Shown one piece after another: positions 1 to 10,069 of a stretch of DNA of 64,000 nucleotides. A program made the translations under genes and the position numbers. Position 1 is the first letter of the stretch. The number at the start of each line of letters is the position of its first letter. The DNA comes from Orbilia blumenaviensis (Eukaryota > Ascomycota > Orbiliomycetes > Orbiliales > Orbiliaceae). The DNA is taken from NCBI GenBank assembly GCA_036872755.1, contig JAVHNS010000003.1, positions 1,860,001-1,924,000 of the forward strand. Reading direction: 5' to 3'. The notes beneath the pieces are model-generated. The model searched no databases and was not told the DNA's origin. It saw nothing but the letters and a program-made list of their open reading frames with translations.

Positions 1-1484
1 CTGTATCAATCATATTGCATGTGTGACTTGTCCCTCTAGCCAGCTGTTGCTGCTCTTGATATTTCAATACATTGCCACGTATCTAATCGAATCGTTTTGA
101 TGTCAGGCGAGTCGACGTGTTTTTTGAGAATAGATGTCTGGTACCATTTCTCTAACCTTGCGTATATGGCATTATGTGATATTTTCCTCCTCCAACGAAC
201 AAAACCACAATATAAAACAGTTAAGTCAAGGAAGAAACCTCTTACTACGGGGAATTCCTTATTGATCTGCATATCTACATCCGGGGTTGATGCGGGCCAA
301 TTGCATCAAGGGTCCATGCATAATGCATACTATGTACGTGGCTCCCCATGCATATGACTGACCAATAAGGAATTGAAGAGTTCATACCGGTCCTACAACG
401 CTGCATCTATGTAGAATTAATAATCAGAAATGTCTAAAATTAAAGTGAGGGGTTGTCTTTGAAGATAGACGAGTTTGTCAATTTAATGCACATGTATGCG
501 TAAATCGGCTCGAGGGGCTTCTTGTGGTATTTTTGTTAGCACCAATTTTGCGATTAATTTCAAGAGCACATACAAAATCTGTCGAAGGTGGGCCTATGGG
601 TCGCAGGCCGTAGTTGTTAAGGGTGGGGTCTGCCGTATGCAGTTCTTGCGACTTAGCCCAATGATATCGAACCAAGTACTCTCGTCACAAAATGATCTAA
701 ACACTGACTTGGTTATAGAAATCGTCTGGATCTTAGGTTAACTTGTAGTGACTTGTCCTAAAATAAAAAAAATAAAAAAGAGTGTTGGGTCATTGTCTCG
801 TAATTTCGGACCTTTTGTTGTTTTTGTTGCAAGCTGTGGGGCAACTTAGCGGTGCTTGGCAGTGATGGGCTCCAAGCGTGCACATAACCAAATGTTGCAA
901 CTGGTGAACCCTGATTGCGCGAACAACCTCACCTCACTTTCGAGTTCGACTGTCCTTGAACGAGGTAATTCTATGCCCTCGATAATGAGCGTATAAACTC
1001 TGTCTCAAACACATAGGGCGTATTAATAATTACCTAGCCTCGGAGCATCTTACCAAGCATATTATCACCAGACTACTAGTAATTACTGAGTTCTACTCCT
1101 TGAAATGGGAGCTATGCTACCGGGACGCCACGAAAATATTCGAATTGTGTCAACATGGATCAAGACTGGCCAGCGCGGTCATTGAACCTTCAGAAGTTTA
1201 CCATGTCATGAGAGTCTTGTCATATTTTTTTTAAGGCCAGCACTGGCATTGACAAGGGAAGTATATAAATATATATATACATGCCTGGTTTTCTTTTCCG
1301 GCAACAATTATAAATATTCCCATAGGTAAACTCGAAGAATGCTAGCTGCACTGCTATAGCTGTATCCTGGGGTGACAATAATATGAAATTTCACCATGGG
1401 GGAAAGCGAGATAAAAAAAGAAAGAGACACATAAGAAGCGGCTAGAATTTTGTAAAGAGACCAACGAGACGTCTTGTAAAAGAG
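1..1484. other. Intergenic, no gene seen
   Basis: Both strands were read and no reading frame here has domain character, splice support or a plausible start context. There are short A/T runs, for example near 768-780 and 1224-1234, and a small TA-rich patch near 1261-1281. The downstream part is presumably the 3' flank of the minus-strand zinc-finger gene that ends at 1485. Confidence 0.6.
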
Positions 1485-2351
1485 TTATTTAGGTATATAG
1501 GTCAACATAAAACCTGACTCGGGATTTCCTCGGACAACCCCTCTAAGGCAGCACCCGCCTTTGCCTTTGCCTTTGCACCCCTCGCACCGGCCTCTAGTCT
1601 TGTGCCATATCTTCTTTTGAATACCCGGTGTAGGTTTAAACTCCCCCTTCCATATTTTTAGTCGCCGGACTATTCTTTCAACGTACACGTTTACATCCAA
1701 GGTCATACGTCCCATTCGTTCGCATCTTGGACACCGCTGATTGTACACCTGCACGTTATAGCACAAGTCACTGCCGCGATAATACCCTCGAATATGTGTC
1801 ACAACCATTCCGCTAGACCATCCCACCTGTTTACATTCTGGGGTACCAGTAGTGCAAATGAAATTTGCAACCAGGTTTGTTTCTGACTTACGAGAGCCGC
1901 TTCTAACTGTTGGTACAAAGACCACATTCTTGACTTTGTCGCAGATTTTATTATGGTACTCCTCAACCGAATACCAAGGCTCAGGTTCTTTCTCTTTCTC
2001 CTCTGAAGGCCAACCTTGATTACCAGCTTTCGGAGAACCTTTGACTTTAGAGGGGCGAGGTCCGTTAGTCTTGCGACCTTCAGGCGGAGCTTTGATTTCC
2101 TGGATGTGTTTAGGATCGGCTGCTTCCTCAGACTCGTTTCTAGAGGGCGGCTGTGGATCGGTATATGTGACGCTCGCCTCCGCTTTCTTCCGGCGGACTC
2201 TTTCTTCATTAATGAGACGCCTTTGGTCTGGTGGATAATCCCGAGCGTCTAGACTATTCAATTGCATTCTGTCCATCGCTTCGAGCATCTCCTGGATACT
2301 TTCTTTTGAATTCGACATTCTGGCGCCGGTCATGGGTAAGTTATTTTTCAC
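1485..2351 (-). CDS. 3CxxC-type zinc finger protein
   Basis: An intron-less frame gives 288 residues. The first ~130 are charged and low in complexity. The C-terminal ~150 show the fungal zf-3CxxC pattern: a Phe-x-Cys start with a second Cys about eight residues on, a Trp-Ser-Ser-x-x-Val strand, an Asn-Val-Gln-Val-Tyr-Asn-Gln-Arg-Cys-Pro-x-Cys segment, a Tyr-Val-Glu-Arg-x-x-x-Arg-Leu-Lys helix, and a final Cys-x-x-Cys with Gly/Lys-rich repeats before the last cysteines. Family members are presumed zinc-binding, but their biochemical role in fungi is unknown. The repeat near 1556-1575 encodes a Gly-Lys run between the final cysteines. Internal Met residues 7 and 12 are alternative starts. The family call is firm; no function is assigned. 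Confidence 0.8.
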   Translation of the reverse strand: MKNNLPMTGARMSNSKESIQEMLEAMDRMQLNSLDARDYPPDQRRLINEERVRRKKAEASVTYTDPQPPSRNESEEAADPKHIQEIKAPPEGRKTNGPRPSKVKGSPKAGNQGWPSEEKEKEPEPWYSVEEYHNKICDKVKNVVFVPTVRSGSRKSETNLVANFICTTGTPECKQVGWSSGMVVTHIRGYYRGSDLCYNVQVYNQRCPRCERMGRMTLDVNVYVERIVRRLKIWKGEFKPTPGIQKKIWHKTRGRCEGCKGKGKGGCCLRGVVRGNPESGFMLTYIPK

Positions 2352-3359
2352 ATAGGAGCCCGCGATCGATCGTGGTATCGGTTAGAACTGGAGGTCCAAT
2401 CCTGCGTCTCGAATTCTTGACCTTATTGAGATTAAATATTGTTATCAATACATATGTCTAGGTGGCTATGTTTTGAAGAAGCAATAAGAAAATATGGGCT
2501 AGGACCCAGTTCTATATACCTACCCAGAATTCAGATATTTTATATTTAGTTGACCGGGTACTAGAATGAGTGGCTCACGCGAGTAGACCGCCAGGTGCTG
2601 TAAGTTGTAATACAAGAATAAGGCTATCTACCGTAACTGAGCGCCGGGATATCAAGTATTTCCTGTAGGTTTGTGGCCATTGACTATCAGATATTATTTC
2701 AGGAAGTTTCTGGAATGAATTATTCGAGTTAAAAAGCGAAGTTTTCCTTGCTAGTCGTCATTGTTATACAAGCAATTAGATACACCATGCGGGGTGGCAG
2801 TCGTATACGCGTAATGATGCCTGAACTACCCTGTGTAACCGATACTACCATACACAGACATATGTTGCCTGAAACCACCCGTTCTCGCCTGACGTACGCC
2901 CCGCATCCCTGTCGAAAGTTGCATGAAGCGGAAAAGGCACCTATGACAATAGACGCAGGGAATTCTTTAGTAACATGTTGTATTGAACTTGTGATATATA
3001 GCTATGAGCTTGCTTCCTTTTTCTTTTTCTTTTTGCTTTTGTAATAAGAGAGTATAGTATGACATTGGAGGGGCTTATCGACTTATAGGCCTTTCTGGAA
3101 GAAAAAAACGTCAACTTCCAACGTAACACATTATAAGCCCGAATTTTCAATTCAGGCACCAGAAGGCGGACTCAGTGCTAGAGAGGAATTTCAAACCACG
3201 CCCATGGCCGACTTGATATCTATTTATATGACGGACTAGCCAAATCTACTGTAATCTACTATAACACATGTATATACATATGCATATACCTTAGCTTCAC
3301 ACGATACAGAAGATCTCCAGCTTATAAATAGACCTATCGTAAAATCGAAAGCATCAAGA
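2352..3359. other. Intergenic between divergent genes
   Basis: This is the shared upstream region of the minus-strand 3CxxC gene and the plus-strand F-box gene. No coding frame is convincing. A pyrimidine-rich run lies near 3014-3037. No regulatory site could be named with confidence. Confidence 0.5.
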
Positions 3360-5137
3360 ATGGCGGCCCCATCATTAAATAATCTCGCCCCCGAGATACT
3401 CGGCTCCATTCCCTCCTTTCTCCCCGATGAAGATTTGTTAAGCCTGGTCCAAACATCCAAATACATCGCCTCAACCTGTATGCCATACCTCTGGTCCACG
3501 TTGGTGATCACTGAGCCTGCTGAGTCGCTGTACGAATTCCGCGATTTATCTCCACTATACCGACTCTCAGAGCTTGTTGATCAATTCGGCGTGGATGCGG
3601 TTGGGCTCCAGCATACAAGGACGGTTCGGATAATATCACTTCAGGACACTTTTTCGAAGCGGGCGGAAACTGTGAAAAATGGTTTCCATAAGCTTTTGGG
3701 GGATCTGATTGAGTCTGGGAGAATCCATCCGAGGAAGCTGCAATTGAAGGATAGTAGCCGTGAGTGCGATCCCTGCCTACCTTTTATTTTAAGGAATCTA
3801 CTGCTGCTGTAGGCTGTAGCATCGCGTTACATAAACTACAGAAAACATCAGTTCTGTAAACGGTTTTACCCGAGCCATTTCGTGGAGACTGGTTTACGGA
3901 CCCTGTCATATACAAATTTAATACATGCTTTAGATACTAACATTACATCGTTTAACTAGGTTTTGTAGACCGCGACGGTAACTGCTTCGACCCTAACAGC
4001 CCACGTCTTTGCATAGACCTCTTGCGCAGGCTCATAACTTATTCCAAAACTAAAAACCCCAGCGAGTTTTCAATGGAGTTGGACGTTGGAACTCTCCCAC
4101 CTTTCATCAAAGCAGGGCTTGTAACACCGTTGCTTCTTACAAAGCTATCTATGCGCCAGGTACTAAGAAACCGGTACGTAGCATTTAGGTGGTCGAGATA
4201 TATAGAGCGGTACTGGGAGGATATGTATGAAATAGACGATAATTTTGGCGAGGAACTTACGGTATTGACGCAATTGCTTACTGAAGCGGTTAATCTGAGA
4301 GAGCTTTCCATATTCCCTGAATCCAAGAGATACGGACCAGGCCCGCTTTCTGATTTATCGGAGCCTTTAAAAGAACTCCAGGCTGCGGTGAATGGTTTGA
4401 AGAAGCTAGAGGCTCTAACAATCGTAGCGGGATGCCAGTCAGATGGCGGTGGTGTGTTTTTCCATCCATCGTTCTTTTTAAGCCCACCTGAGAATTGTCG
4501 GTCTGTGAAATACGGGAGCACAGTGTCGATTGCTTGGTGGCGGAAATTTGCGGCCCATCCGTTCACAGGCGTCGAGGAATTGACGCTCTGCGTGCGCAAA
4601 ATGTCACCAAGATTCTTCGGATGGATGACCGAAGGGGAAGACGAAGAGATGGTAGGGAGATGGCGAACAAGGAATAAAATCCAGCTGGGCAGCGTAGCGC
4701 TTACAGGGTTAAAAAAACTAACTCTTAGTGGTGACCGCCACGCGGAATTGAATGGTTATCCCACAGACCTAGAAACTTGCATATATATCAAAAACAGGGG
4801 TCTCGACGAGGAATATAGGAAAAAGATGAGGGAAGAAGTGATAGAAAGATTTCACTCACAAATGCGAAGCAATTTTGACATAGGCATTGCACACTGCGCG
4901 GACCATATCGCAGCCCAGCACTTCGAATACTGGATGGAGCAAAATCCAATCGAACAGACATCAGCTGAGGAATGCCTCGAAGCAATGAAGATCGAGAAGG
5001 ATAGGTATATTATGGAGTTCATGGAGATGCTTTCGAAATGGGGTGGGAATAATTTGCACAAATTTCGATTCGAGGAGCATGATAAGTCTGGGTCCCTCAA
5101 CGCCTCTATCGATGATACACAACGTTCATATATTTGA
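3360..5137 (+). CDS. F-box protein
   Basis: Two exons, 3360-3759 and 3960-5137, give about 525 residues. The 200-base intron starts GTGAGT and ends AG, with an ACTAAC branch sequence near 3934; phase is preserved across it (Ser, Arg, Phe, Val-Asp). Residues 5-50 form an F-box: a Leu-Ala-Pro-Glu-Ile-Leu start, then Leu-Pro-Asp-Glu-Asp-Leu-Leu-Ser-Leu-Val and a Leu-Trp-Ser-Thr-Leu end. F-box proteins link a substrate to the Skp1-Cullin-F-box ubiquitin ligase. The remainder has scattered Leu-rich strands, like many lineage-expanded fungal F-box proteins, and no second named domain that I recognise. The substrate is unknown. Confidence 0.8.
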
Positions 5138-5583
5138 CAACATGTAAATACATTGAGGCTTTAATGCCTAGCCACCATCCATTTGATCCAATGGCGGGTT
5201 TTCTCCGCTGTTCCCACAATAATAATATTATTCTTTCGACCGCCTCTGCTAATCCAAAACGCTATAAATGGGTATCTTGAAGTATCCTATTTCTTCTAAA
5301 AACCGTTAAATCTCTTTGCAATCAAAGGGAAGGAAGACATCAGTAATGCACCAAAAGAAAAGGAACAAAAAACAACAACAAGGGCCCTCTTCAACACATG
5401 ATACACTCTCCCCGTTCAACTTGATTAGGATAGGGTTCTTATGCACGGCTGTGATTGTCATACTGTTATGTCATAATATCTTCAGTCTCTTAATCATCTT
5501 CTCCGACCTCCGTTTTCAATTTAATGAGACGAGATAAGAAGTGAACGAGCCTGTTATTCAGCAAAAAAACATATTCGAAATGG
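5138..5583. other. Convergent intergenic region
   Basis: This is the 3' flank between the F-box gene and the oppositely oriented AP-3 sigma gene. It holds a small AT-rich palindromic patch (aataataatattatt) near 5219-5233 and A-rich runs, and no supportable gene. Confidence 0.5.
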
Positions 5584-6356
5584 TTAACGTCCGCTCCAGA
5601 CAAAGTCGTTAGAACCGATACCGGTAACGCCACTACCTCGATGAGCCATATTGACCGGTGTGCTCCTGCCCGACGGTGAAGCCGAGCGAGTTGCAGTGTC
5701 CGGTAATGACGCCTGCGGCCTCTTTGTAACTTTCGCTGCCTGTATACAAGCAATATTAATATATGTATTATATATAGATATAGTGGATGAATAATGGAAT
5801 ATGCATACCCTTTTCACACTCTCCACGATAGTCGCCCTATCAACCTCCACCACCCCACCACCCTGAATCATCTCCGCCAGAACCTGATGCAACGTCTCAA
5901 AGTTGAATATTAAATCCAACTCACAGACGTTCTCAAAGATCCTATCCAGACATTCTACAAACACCTGGATAAGATCCAACAAGCCCAGCTCGCTTTCTAA
6001 ATCATCAGCAATGATGATAAAGTACAGCGTTGCATAATGACGGTAGATGACTCGGGTCGGTTGGTCGGTATCGGAGAGGGCTTCTGAAGAAGTCTTCTGA
6101 AGGAGAGGTGGAAGAGGGAGGAAGTTACAAGCTGACGCAGGCCGGTTGGCGACTAAGGTGAATATCTCGGATATCAGGCGCTGCTGCAAGTTGACATCCT
6201 ACACAAATAAGCAATGTTAGAGTTTTGATTTAGGTATATAAAGCCAAGAATATAACTGATGCATCTTGAAAAAGAGGTAGAACTAACGATCTGGGAATAG
6301 AATTTCGTCAGCCGCGGTTGGCCAGTATTATTGAACACCAGGACTGCGTTTATCAT
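5584..6356 (-). CDS. APS3: AP-3 adaptor complex sigma subunit
   Basis: Three exons, 6356-6288, 6198-5809 and 5739-5584, give 204 residues. The introns are 89 and 69 bases, with GTTAGT and GTATGC donors. The start follows the family: Met-Ile-Asn-Ala-Val-Leu-Val-Phe-Asn-Asn, then Gly-Gln-Pro-Arg-Leu-Thr-Lys-Phe-Tyr; an in-frame ATG ten codons upstream (6386) was not chosen. The longin fold continues with Gln-Arg-Leu-Ile-Ser-Glu-Ile-Phe, a Cys-Asn-Phe-Leu motif typical of AP-3 sigma rather than AP-1/AP-2 sigma, Tyr-Arg-His-Tyr-Ala-Thr-Leu-Tyr-Phe, and Asn-Phe-Glu-Thr-Leu-His-Gln-Val-Leu. AP-3 carries cargo from Golgi or endosome to the vacuole. The tail after the last intron is Ser/Thr/Pro-rich. 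It is divergent with RPL42. Confidence 0.92.
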
Positions 6357-6998
6357 CGTGTAATATTCCGGCGCTTTTGTCGACAATATACGGGTTGAGG
6401 AGAGAAGAGAGGAAGGGAAGAGGCCCTAGAAGGACGGGCCTCTTGAGGGAAGGCTATAGGCAGCTTGCAGTCTGGTTCCAAGACTGGGCAGCTTGAGGGG
6501 CTTTCTTGGGGTATCTGGAGAGAGATGCCGCGGGTATCAGGGCCTGTATTGGACGCGAGGTACCTCCTATTGTGGCATTGGGAGTCTGCTGCCCGATTGC
6601 GTGATCGCTTGGAGGTTGTCTTGGGAGGTAGTTCATTTGGTGTTGCCGACGACAGGAACCCATCTTCGTTACCACGCCAAGATCCTTCCAAGACAGGTGA
6701 CGAAAGGACGCCACTTTTAAGAAGCTCTGTCCCACGTGAGTGGCTATACTTTATTGTGTGGCTAGTGAGATAGATCACGTGCTGTGTAGGAGAGGGTTTG
6801 GAAACCCTCATTGTGGCGGTGACAGCCAAACAACCACCTCCAGCCTGCTAAGCGAAACTGTGGCGCTCGCACAACACCACCAAGAAAGAAAGATTTGGGC
6901 AGACATCTGCATCTTCAACATCCTCAATCGACAAACCCACCTCCGACCCCCCATCATCATTTGTTTTCCCCCGACCTACCAACCCGAAATTCGTCAAA
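6357..6998. promoter_or_regulatory. Shared upstream region with two CACGTG boxes
   Basis: This 642-base stretch separates the AP-3 sigma start codon (minus) from the eL42 start codon (plus). Perfect CACGTG palindromes lie at 6733-6738 and 6776-6781, about 220-270 bases upstream of the eL42 ATG. CACGTG is the core bound by Cbf1-type bHLH factors, which act at ribosomal-protein promoters in several ascomycetes. Use here is inferred. Confidence 0.4.
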
Positions 6999-7790
6999 AT
7001 GGTATGCCCGACCCTTCTCACGATATATTAGTCTTCAATATGGCGTCTCGGTTTCTCCTCAAAGTCCTGGTATCTCCACATTATATCGCTGTTCCGACAC
7101 CCCGTTCGACTGGTTTTCGAGGCATTATTTGAACAAAATTGGAGGGATAGAAATGGACGTATATGACAGCTTTGCGACGATACTCTCTTCGACAATTATA
7201 AGCCGTATTTCCGACATTTGACCTATATCGATTATTTGGAGATACCGGGACTTTCGAGGAACTAGGCGTTTGATGGAATAATAACATGCACGAAGCGGAA
7301 GACTGACGATTTCATCCACCTCTTCAGGTCAACGTTCCAAAGACTCGCAAGACCTACTGCAAGGGCAAGGACTGCCGCAAGCACACCCAGCACAAGGTCA
7401 CCCAGTACAAGGCCGGAAAGGTACTGAAAAGGCTCGACCTTATAATAAAAAAATATACACATATATCTAATGCAAGAAATTCTACAGGCCTCGTTATTCG
7501 CCCAGGGAAAGAGACGTTATGACCGAAAACAATCCGGTTATGGTGGTCAGACAAAGCCTGTGTTCCACAAGAAGGCGAAGACAACAAAGAAGATCGTTCT
7601 GAGATTGGAGTGCGTTAACTGCAAGACAAAGCTTCAGCTGGCGTTGAAGCGATGTAAGCACTTCGAATTGGGGTACGTCCGATTTAATAATTCTCAATCT
7701 TCAATTCTATGGGGGAAATGATACTAATACATCTGGTTTCTTTTCAACAGTGGCGACAAGAAGACAAAGGGTGCCGCTCTTGTTTTCTAA
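6999..7790 (+). CDS. RPL42: 60S ribosomal protein eL42 (L42/L44)
   Basis: Four exons, 6999-7001, 7328-7420, 7488-7672 and 7751-7790, give 106 residues, the usual length. Exon 1 is the ATG alone, followed at once by a 326-base intron (GTATGC..CAG). The protein has the zinc ligands Cys12, Cys17, Cys74 and Cys77, and the basic core [10 protein letters not shown]. Residue 56 is Pro, the form associated with cycloheximide sensitivity; Gln there gives resistance in several yeasts. Lys40 and Lys55, methylated in yeast eL42, are both present. The protein lies at the large-subunit E site. All splice phases fit the conserved sequence exactly. Confidence 0.96.
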
Positions 7791-8586
7791 ATTATTTAAT
7801 TTACGCCGTTTTCCCTTTAATCCGCCTTTCTGTTTCCATCATCAGTTTACTTTTGGGCATATCCGGGGTGTTTCTACTTCCGCTGTTTATATACTACTTC
7901 TTCTACTTTCTTATCCGACCCAGCCATGCCTTTGTGTCATGATATCCCTACACACACACTACTACTACCACTACTACTGCCGTTACGCAGAATTCAACCC
8001 CTTGATAGAAGTGGGATTGGATGCGACTGCCTGTCTTTTATGGAGTCGTTCATCCGTTTTGTCTAATAATGCAGATACGAGATATAAACACCACCACCAA
8101 CACCACTACCGCGGTCCGTCCTGAATGTATTCTAGGCTGTGGGAATTCTTTTCGCGCCCTGTTACGTGTTCTATGAAAGCACTAGGGGTCTTTTCAAGTG
8201 TCGCTCGTACCAAGTATTAAAATGGTAAATCACTGGGACTACTCGGCTGCGGAATTAGAGAGGCTGGCCCTTAGCTTTGGGTTTTTTCTTTTCTATTATT
8301 TGAAAGGGTCTCTGTTTGTAACAAAGGCATTCGCTGCTTATGGATAAGCTCCAGGGGCGGTGGTCTATTCTACATAAAAAGATAAGATAGCTAGGCTGAA
8401 CGCGTAATGACGCTATAACCACTGTACAAAAAACAGACAACAAACATATCATCATGACCATCATCATTAAATCCACCACATATCTAATACCTTAAGGCGT
8501 AGTTATTGGAAAACGTGTACAGAAGAAGAAAAAGAAAAAGAAAAAAAAATTAATTAAAGGAGGCTGGTGGAGGGGGGTTGTGGGGT
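7791..8586. other. Convergent intergenic region
   Basis: This is the 3' flank of eL42 and of the minus-strand 2H phosphoesterase. It has CAC/TAC-rich runs around 7952-7978 and 8089-8107 and an A-rich stretch at 8525-8556. No gene is supported. Confidence 0.5.
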
Positions 8587-9984
8587 CTAGATACCCTTCC
8601 CAAGAACGACGGTCTCGCCACCGCCATACCACAACCTACCGATTCTGCAATCTAATCCCTTCTCTTCACCAACGATCCACTCTGATCCATCTCCTTCATA
8701 CCCTGCCAGCCATTGGTTGATCTCGTCTAATGCCTCAACCCACTTTTCCATTTTACTCTTCTCGATCTTAACAGCCGGGATAGTGGCTCTCAGATCTGCC
8801 TGCGAAGAGTCTGCAAGGATGCTAGTGGCTGAGACAACGGCCTCGGGTTCGGCTGCTTCGCTGACAGAGAGTTCTGAAGGAACGTGATCTTCTGTAGTAA
8901 TGAAACGGCCGATAGTGATATGTGCGGATGGAACAGTGTAGCGGCTATCGATCTCAACTCCGGATTCTTTGGATAAGTCGTATAGATCTCGACGGAGATG
9001 GTGGTATGTGTAGTTGTAGTCGTGTGAGTCCTTTGGTTTGTCTTGTCCCTGCTCCGACGCTGATGCCGGTGGTGCAGCCGGGACGAAAGAAATGGCGCAA
9101 GCGGAGCCATCAAATGAGAGCATGGGCTTGACGAGTTTGGCACGGTGGGTGTAGGTGTGGTCAACGATCTTCTGGAGGGACGGGCGCATGGTATTGACGA
9201 GGTCGGCGATGTACTCTGGTGTACGGGAGTGTGTGATCTCGAGGACGGTAGTATGAAGGTTTGGAGGAGGCATTAGCCAGAGATCTATCATACATCAATT
9301 GGCCAGGTTAGTTTGAAATGAAGCTCTTGGGAATATCTTAGGAGGGGTATCAGAGGTGGGCTGCATACTCGGCGCGACAGCTTTCAACTTATCTTGCACT
9401 GTTGCAATGAAGTTACGCACTCTAAGCGGCGGGCGAGCCCAGAATACAAGGCAATTGCGATGATCGACTGTTCCATCTTGGAGGACATGGGATTTGAGGA
9501 GTATGTAGTCGAGCTTGATGGGAGTTGGGTCGGTGAGGAGCTTGTGTCGTGAGAGGGAGTTGCGAGTGGTTCGGTGTGTGTTGTATGCTTCTTGGATCTT
9601 AGCCTGCAGCGAGCGACAGCAAAACACCCATTAGCTCTTAAGCTCTTAGCTAAAACGACAGGAGAAAAGAAGGCAAAAAAAAGGGATGTCGCAGGATGTA
9701 TAATAGGTCTACCGGATATGTGGCAGAAACTCGACGAGGAGATCGATCGGTAGGCTTACGGGATTGTGTTTGCAGTTGTAAATCATGACATTGTAAGGAT
9801 TGTCGAAGGTGGGCGGTTCTTCGTCGGGCTTTCCTGCGGTGGAACCTCGCCTGACGGGTGTAGCTGTACCGGATAAATCGACAAATGAATTGAGCGAGTC
9901 AGGGAGAGGGAAGACATCAGTCTTCTGGGCGAGCGCCTTCAGGTGGGGACTGACACTGTGCTGAGTGGTCGCCATCATCGTCAT
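8587..9984 (-). CDS. 2H phosphoesterase-fold protein (RNA ligase / cyclic phosphodiesterase-like)
   Basis: Three exons, 9984-9760, 9603-9369 and 9284-8587, give about 385 residues. The donors are GTAAGC and GTATGC. The second junction restores Val-Ala-Pro-Asn-Leu-Trp-Leu-Met-Pro, the conserved lead into the first catalytic strand. The two 2H motifs are Leu-His-Thr-Thr-Val, shortly after Leu-Trp-Leu-Met-Pro, and Ala-His-Ile-Thr-Ile-Gly-Arg-Phe about 115 residues on. Both histidines and both Thr residues are intact, so the fold should be catalytic, acting on 2',3'-cyclic phosphate or similar RNA ends by family analogy. The region after the second motif is Ala/Glu/Ser-rich. The real substrate in fungi is not established. 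The second in-frame Met (9978) is an alternative start. Confidence 0.82.
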
Positions 9985-10045
9985 CTTGGTTATTGCTATT
10001 TGTGGTGCAGTCTAAGTATTGCTGAGTATAGGTTGCCGGTTGGCT

Positions 10046-10069
10046 GTAACGTAACGTAACGTAACGTAA
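10046..10069. repeat. GTAAC pentanucleotide tandem repeat
   Basis: About 4.8 head-to-tail copies of GTAAC lie in the upstream region of the 2H phosphoesterase gene. This is not the TTAGGG telomere unit, and nothing nearby suggests a chromosome end. Confidence 0.7.

Noticed and set aside
10046..10069. Possible telomeric or subtelomeric repeat
   Set aside because: The unit is GTAAC, short and internal, not TTAGGG-like, and genes lie on both sides.
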